Shown here piece by piece: positions 59,768-64,000 of a stretch of DNA of 64,000 bases. Location of the stretch: contig NZ_QDAE01000004.1 in NCBI RefSeq assembly GCF_003075455.1, forward strand, positions 1 to 64,000, written 5' to 3'. A program made the translations under genes and the position numbers. Under the pieces are notes generated by a model that saw nothing but the letters and a program-made list of their open reading frames with translations, had not been told where the DNA came from and ran no database searches. Source of the stretch: Arthrobacter sp. Bz4. Lineage in GTDB: Bacteria > Actinomycetota > Actinomycetes > Actinomycetales > Micrococcaceae. The stretch's first letter is position 1; each line of letters opens with the position of its first letter.

Positions 59768-60895
59768 TCACTGCATGGTGAAGGTGCGGGCAATAGTGTC
59801 GTGGACGGCCGGCACCGCGTTGCACCGGCCCAGGAGGGTATTCCGGGCCGCCAGCACCGGCCGCGGCAGGGGGCGCCCGAGCGCCATGTTCAGGTGAGCC
59901 TGGCGTGCAGCCGTCACAGCAGCCCGACGGCGTCGCTGGTCAAACGCCGACAGGTCGCGGCCGACGTCGCGACCGTCAACCAGTGACGCCGTGATGATCG
60001 GGACCAGCTCGGTGGCATCGAGCCACCCGAGGTTCATCCCCTGCCCGCCGATCGGGCTCACCTGGTGGGCCGCGTCCCCAATCAGCACGGTCCGCCCGGA
60101 CACGAGCCGCTGGGCCAGCCGCCGGTGCACGTCGAACGCGCTCAGCATCGAGATGCTGTCCACGTCCACCCGCACGCCGGTGCGGGCAAGAATCAGCCCC
60201 GCCAGAACGTCGGGGGTCGGCGAGGCGACCAGCGAGGACGTCCGCACCACCCAGCGCCGCACCCCGTCCGGTAGCGGGAAGGACTCGACAATCCCGCCCG
60301 GCTCCAGATACAGCACCGCCGTCGACCGGTCCGCCGACGAGTCAGCAAAGTCGCCCATCAGGTAGGTGTCGGGGTACCGCTGCAGCGACGCGGGGATCCC
60401 GGCGCTGGACCGCACGGTGCTCTTGCCGCCGTCGGCCCCAATGACGAGCCGCGCCTGCAGCACCTCACCGGTTGACGTGGTCACCAGCATTGACGCCCCA
60501 ATGTCATGGACCGCGGTGACCGTCACGCCCCGGCAGAACACACCGGGTGCGACGGCGGCAAAGCGGGTTTCCAGCACCTGCTCGGTCCGGATCTGCGGTA
60601 CCGCAAGCACAAACGGGTAGTCGCATTCCAGGCCCGCGAAGGACAGGCGGGTCACGTCGCTGCCAGCGCTGCGGGCAACCCCCGCACCGATCCTGACGCC
60701 GCGGCTGATCAGCTCATCGGCCACCCCGGCCTGGGCGAGTGACGCCAGGGCCGGCGGGTGGATGCCAATGGCTCGCGAGTGGCCGCTCCGGGTGGTCCGC
60801 TGCTCCAGGACCAGCACCTCCAGCCCGGCCTGGCGGAGCAGGATTGCCGCGAAGAGGCCCACCGGACCGCCGCCCACGACGATGACGTCATGCAT
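59768..60895 (-). CDS. FAD-dependent oxidoreductase of the type III PKS operon
   Basis: The 375-residue flavoprotein is of the p-hydroxybenzoate-hydroxylase type (class A monooxygenase). The FAD-binding GxGxxG is GGGPVG (residues 8-13), the second motif is ADGGKSTVR near 154, and the GD motif GDAAHQVSPIGGQGMN lies near 275. It overlaps the methyltransferase by eight bases and is the last gene of the three-gene PKS operon. A role in hydroxylation or oxidation of the aromatic polyketide is inferred. Confidence 0.87.
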   Translation of the reverse strand: MHDVIVVGGGPVGLFAAILLRQAGLEVLVLEQRTTRSGHSRAIGIHPPALASLAQAGVADELISRGVRIGAGVARSAGSDVTRLSFAGLECDYPFVLAVPQIRTEQVLETRFAAVAPGVFCRGVTVTAVHDIGASMLVTTSTGEVLQARLVIGADGGKSTVRSSAGIPASLQRYPDTYLMGDFADSSADRSTAVLYLEPGGIVESFPLPDGVRRWVVRTSSLVASPTPDVLAGLILARTGVRVDVDSISMLSAFDVHRRLAQRLVSGRTVLIGDAAHQVSPIGGQGMNLGWLDATELVPIITASLVDGRDVGRDLSAFDQRRRRAAVTAARQAHLNMALGRPLPRPVLAARNTLLGRCNAVPAVHDTIARTFTMQ

Positions 60896-61607
60896 GGGGC
60901 GCCCGGTGAACCAGCAGGTTGTGGGAGGGGAACCTCGCTGTGACCTCCCAGCCGGGCGGGGCGACGGACGCCAATTCGGCGGCGGTATAGCTGCGGCGGA
61001 TCGAGGTCAGCCCGTCTTGCCGGATCAGGGAGCGGCGGAGCGGAAGAGTGCCGAGGGAAAACAAGAGGTAGCCCAACCGGCTACGTTCAATGTCGTTGTG
61101 CAGGGTGATCCCGCTACTCAGCTGCTCCGAGTCGGCCAGCAACGACTGCAGTTGTTCCGGCGCCAGATGGTGCAGCAGGTGGTTGGACGTCACGACGTCG
61201 AACTTCAGCCCCTCGGCCACCAGATCGGTGCTGAACGCGCGCCGGAACTTCAGCCCCAGCACGGGCGGCTGCGAGGTCGCGAACGCGTGCGCCCGGTCGT
61301 CGGGGTCGATGCCCAGTATCGAGAGTTGCAGGCCATCCCGGGCCGCCCAGCGGGCGAACGCCCGCGGCATGTCCCCGCCACCAGACCCGATATCGAGCAG
61401 GGTGCTGGGCCGCGACGGTGACAGTCGGGGGCGGATCTGTGCCGACCAGGTGCGTCGCCAGCCAGCGACCGTCGCGTTGATCAACCCGAACTGTGAGTAG
61501 GTCCGGTCCAGCAGGACCGGGTCGCAATCCGGCTTGTCCATCTCCTCCACCGCATCAGCGTCGCGGTGCGCGAGGAAACCGTTCTCGCGGAGAGCGGGGA
61601 ACTGCAC
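60888..61607 (-). CDS. SAM-dependent methyltransferase of the type III PKS operon
   Basis: The 239-residue class I methyltransferase has SAM-binding motif I as LLDIGSGGGDMPRAFA near residue 70, acidic motif II as LGIDPDDRA, and motif III as FDVVTSNHLLHHL. The GTG start abuts the PKS stop, and its end overlaps the flavoprotein gene by eight bases. It probably O- or C-methylates the product of the PKS. It is soluble, unlike the membrane methyltransferase of the Streptomyces srs operon. Confidence 0.87.
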   Translation of the reverse strand: MQFPALRENGFLAHRDADAVEEMDKPDCDPVLLDRTYSQFGLINATVAGWRRTWSAQIRPRLSPSRPSTLLDIGSGGGDMPRAFARWAARDGLQLSILGIDPDDRAHAFATSQPPVLGLKFRRAFSTDLVAEGLKFDVVTSNHLLHHLAPEQLQSLLADSEQLSSGITLHNDIERSRLGYLLFSLGTLPLRRSLIRQDGLTSIRRSYTAAELASVAPPGWEVTARFPSHNLLVHRAPHA

Positions 61608-62738
61608 TCAGGGACCCACCTTGGTGAACAGTGCGGTTTCCACCGTCAGGCCGGGGCCGAACGCCATTGAGCAGATCCGCTCGTCGGCGCCGTCAAAGGG
61701 CTGCTCCAGAATGTGCTTCAACACGAACATCACGGTGGCGCTGCTCATGTTGCCGTAATCGCGGAGGGTTTCCCGCGCCGGCACCAACTGGTCCTCCTTC
61801 AGGTCCAGTTTGGCCTCCACCTTGTCCAGGATGCTCCGCCCGCCCGGGTGGATCGCCCAGTGCTCAATGTCCTTGTACTGCTTGTCGGCGAGGGTTTCGT
61901 CGCGGGCCAGCAACGGCTCCAGCGCCCCCACAATATGCTCATCGATGATGTGGGGCACGTAGGTGCCGAGCACCATCTCGAACCCTTCGTCCCCGATGTT
62001 CCACGCCATTGACTCCTCGCCGACGGGTGTCAGGACCGTCTCGAAGAAATCCAGGCTCAGGGCGGGCGCGGTGGCCTCGTATTCCCGTGCACTGATCACT
62101 GCCGCTGCCGCGCCGTCGGCGAACAGCGACGACCCAACAATGGTGTCAGGGTTGTTGGAAGACCTGACGTGCAGGGAGCACAGTTCGGCTGCGACCACCA
62201 GGACGACTGCGTCCGGCTCGGCCTCACAAAAGGACTTGGCGGCCCGCAGGGCGGGGAAGGCGGCGTAGCAGCCCATGAAGCCGAGGTGGTAGCGCTGCAC
62301 GGCCGGGCTCAGCCCGAGCGCGCGAACCACCTTGTAATCCGGTCCGGGGTTGAAAAAGCCGGTGCAGGAGACGGTGATGACGTGCGTGACATCAGCCGGT
62401 TCAATGCCCTCGGCGGCTGTCAGGGCCTTGTCGGCTGCCTCGACGAACAGCTTGGTGCCCTCTTCCGCGTACACCTCATTGCGCACCTTGGTGCTGGGGG
62501 ACAGGATGCGCCGTTCAGCGGAATCGAAGAAGACCGGGTTCTCGGACGGGGCGTCCAGGGTCATTTCCTTCACCGCGGTGTACCGGGTGTTGATTCCCGA
62601 GGAGTCGAAGGCCGCGCCGACCAGACGCGTCCCGAGCCGGTTCAGTCCCGGCTGCGCAGCGAAGACGTCCCTCACATCCGACTGCACCATAACGGTCTCA
62701 GGAACTGCGGTTTCTAGGGACCTCATGATTACTGTCAT
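61608..62738 (-). CDS. Type III polyketide synthase
   Basis: The 376-residue homodimeric chalcone-synthase-like enzyme condenses malonyl-CoA units on an acyl-CoA starter. The full catalytic triad is visible: Cys157 in GFMGCYAAF, His297 in AIHPGGRSILD and Asn330 in YGNMSSATVMF. The active-site loop GPG near the C-terminus (AFGPGLTVET) is also intact. The start could be ATG 62738 or ATG 62726 (MRSLET). It is the first gene of the operon with methyltransferase and flavoprotein. Starter unit and product (pyrone, resorcinol or phloroglucinol) are open. Confidence 0.93.
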   Translation of the reverse strand: MTVIMRSLETAVPETVMVQSDVRDVFAAQPGLNRLGTRLVGAAFDSSGINTRYTAVKEMTLDAPSENPVFFDSAERRILSPSTKVRNEVYAEEGTKLFVEAADKALTAAEGIEPADVTHVITVSCTGFFNPGPDYKVVRALGLSPAVQRYHLGFMGCYAAFPALRAAKSFCEAEPDAVVLVVAAELCSLHVRSSNNPDTIVGSSLFADGAAAAVISAREYEATAPALSLDFFETVLTPVGEESMAWNIGDEGFEMVLGTYVPHIIDEHIVGALEPLLARDETLADKQYKDIEHWAIHPGGRSILDKVEAKLDLKEDQLVPARETLRDYGNMSSATVMFVLKHILEQPFDGADERICSMAFGPGLTVETALFTKVGP

Positions 62739-62813
62739 AGTTCATTCTTAGGGACGGGTGCCGGTAAATACAATGAGCGCCCGCCGTGGCTCGACCGGAC
62801 GAGCCCGAAATCC

Positions 62814-63284
62814 CTACTGGTTGCCCGGGGCCGGATACTGGGCGTTGTCATTCTCCAGGAGCGCCTGGAGGTTCGTCAGAATGGGAGCCCAGCTTTTGCC
62901 CACGGCTGCCAGCTCCGCCGCCTCCGCAAGCCGGTCCTGCACGAGGCGGAACCGCACCCCGCCGCCGGCCACCTGTTCAACGTCAATCGTGATGCGGGAC
63001 GCAGCATCGTCCTGAGGGTCGGTGTGCCCATCCTCGCCGGCTGGTACTTCGCGGAGCGTGTATGACAACCGCTTCGGCTCGTCTACCTCCAGCACCACCC
63101 CGTGGTGGGTGATTGTCTCCGAACTGCTCTCATAGAAGCGGATGGGGGAGCCCGGCACCCAGGTGGACTCCACCCGGCGTCCGGACCAGTAACGACGCGT
63201 CACGGCACCCTCGGTCAGAGCTTCCCACAGCCGGAGCGGGGAGGTGGAAATCTCGGTGTCGTGCACGAACGCTGGCTCAGTCAT
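62814..63284 (-). CDS. AHSA1-type SRPBCC protein
   Basis: The 156-residue protein belongs to the activator of Hsp90 ATPase homologue 1-like branch: DTEISTSPLRLWEALTEGAV at the start, RYWSGRRVESTWVPGSP and GVVLEVDEPKRLSYTLRE in the middle, and a long C-terminal helix (ILTNLQALLEND). These bind hydrophobic ligands. It lies 75 bp upstream of the PKS gene on the same strand and could be an early gene of that operon, though a promoter between them is possible. Confidence 0.85.
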   Translation of the reverse strand: MTEPAFVHDTEISTSPLRLWEALTEGAVTRRYWSGRRVESTWVPGSPIRFYESSSETITHHGVVLEVDEPKRLSYTLREVPAGEDGHTDPQDDAASRITIDVEQVAGGGVRFRLVQDRLAEAAELAAVGKSWAPILTNLQALLENDNAQYPAPGNQ

Positions 63285-63356
63285 GGGTTCAGCGTAGCCC
63301 AGCGCCTGTACCGTTTAGGGCGCAAAGACTGACCAACACTCTCGCCTAGGAATGAC

Positions 63357-64000
63357 ATGCACCACACCAATCCCTTCGACCACCCGATCAGGGATGCCGG
63401 GGTGCCAATTCTGCTGTCCCTGTGTCTTCTGCTCACCGGCTGCGCGGTCGGTGGTGCGTCCGGTGGTGCGGCCGGAAATGCAGCGACGCCAACGACGACG
63501 ACGGCTCCAGCTGCGGGCGAGTCGATCGCCGTCGACCCCAGCATGGCGCCAAGCGTCGAGCCAACCGCCGTCGTCGAACCCGAACCGCTCGAACTGCCCC
63601 GCGGCGGCACCGACCTGTTCCCTGACTACCGGCTGGTCGGGTTCAGCGGCCATCCGACGTCCGAGGGGATGGGCCGGCTGGGGATCGGTGATATTGACGA
63701 GCGGGTCGAGGAGATGGAACTTCTTGGTGAGCAGTACGCCGACGGACGCAGCATCCTGCCGGTGCTGGAACTGATCACCGTCGTCGTGCAGGCTTCTCCC
63801 GGGGCGGACGGGCTCTACCGCGCCCCAGCCTCGGACGAGTTCATCGAGTCCTACCTGGCGGCGGCCCGGCGGCACGACGCGCTGCTGCTGCTCAATGTCC
63901 AGCCGGGACGCTCCACCATGACTGCAGAAGTTGAACGACTCAAAAAGTGGCTCCTGGAACCCGATGTGGGACTTGCGCTGGACCCGGAATGGGATATCTC
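63357..64000 (+). CDS. Lipoprotein, N-terminal part (runs off the window)
   Basis: The visible 214 residues begin with a basic/hydrophobic signal (VPILLSLCLLLTGC) and a lipobox LTGC at about residue 29, so it is an exported lipoprotein. A Thr/Ala/Pro linker follows to about residue 75. The folded domain then starts with DYRLVGFSGHPTSEGMGRLG. The segment LLLNVQPGRSTMTAEVERLKK near the window end resembles TIM-barrel hydrolase-like repeats of actinobacterial hypothetical proteins, but I do not name a family. ATG 63357 follows TAGGAATG. Confidence 0.75.
   Translation, partial: MHHTNPFDHPIRDAGVPILLSLCLLLTGCAVGGASGGAAGNAATPTTTTAPAAGESIAVDPSMAPSVEPTAVVEPEPLELPRGGTDLFPDYRLVGFSGHPTSEGMGRLGIGDIDERVEEMELLGEQYADGRSILPVLELITVVVQASPGADGLYRAPASDEFIESYLAAARRHDALLLLNVQPGRSTMTAEVERLKKWLLEPDVGLALDPEWDI

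Overview
The window is high-GC (roughly 60-65% by eye) chromosomal DNA of an actinobacterium, most likely a Micrococcaceae member of the Arthrobacter group. The evidence is a stand-alone GroEL ending in a GGM-rich tail behind a CIRCE operator, a DtxR/IdeR-type iron regulator, an XPB-type helicase with its helicase-associated partner gene, a mycobacterial-CspB-like cold shock protein followed by DUF3027, a WXG100 protein, an actinobacterial-type SerC, a FemAB enzyme and c-di-AMP riboswitches in front of cell-wall hydrolases. I see no insertion sequence, prophage or CRISPR array.

Layout. 1-7.3 kb: the start of a low-complexity protein that runs off the window, an SDR/aldo-keto reductase pair, FemAB, ThrE-type exporter, uracil-DNA glycosylase, DUF3263 and a LytR_C protein. 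7.4-12 kb: CIRCE-groEL, WXG100, a two-component system. 12-20 kb: XPB helicase operon, cold shock protein, DUF3027, an MFS exporter, serC. 20-24 kb: DtxR/IdeR, then three exported cell-wall hydrolases behind two c-di-AMP riboswitches. 24-31 kb: HNH protein, mobA, DUF6457, moeA, a FdhF/YdeP-type molybdoenzyme and fdhD form a molybdenum-cofactor block, followed by a luciferase-like oxidoreductase. 31-41 kb: DUF1684, a cystine-type ABC importer, an ABC exporter, membrane proteins, tRNA-Arg(CCT), AlsT-type symporter. 40.5-49.3 kb: pcrA, sucC-sucD, a zinc alcohol dehydrogenase, TetR plus DHA2 drug exporter, SRPBCC protein. 49.3-54.5 kb: ferritin-like/VIT1 metal transporter, two DUF202 proteins, an acyl-CoA ligase, AI-2E-family permease. 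54.6-59.7 kb: solute symporter, XRE-cupin regulator, ureohydrolase and a ThDP enzyme, a candidate arginine/guanidino-compound catabolic module. 59.8-62.7 kb: a three-gene type III polyketide synthase operon. 62.8-64 kb: an AHSA1-type SRPBCC protein and the start of a lipoprotein.

The most important technical observation is that six genes (a hydrolase at 23.2 kb, moeA, an ABC ATPase, pcrA, sucD, a symporter) each carry one frameshift. Every one is repaired by adding back one or two bases, usually in a short homopolymer run. I read these as sequence-level deletions rather than gene decay, because housekeeping genes are hit and both reading-frame halves stay intact.

The most interesting biology is the tandem c-di-AMP-controlled hydrolase set, the ureohydrolase/ThDP-enzyme cluster with its regulator and symporter, the compact type III PKS operon, and several candidate operators and RNA structures. 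Functions are inferred from sequence motifs and remembered family features; no database search was run.
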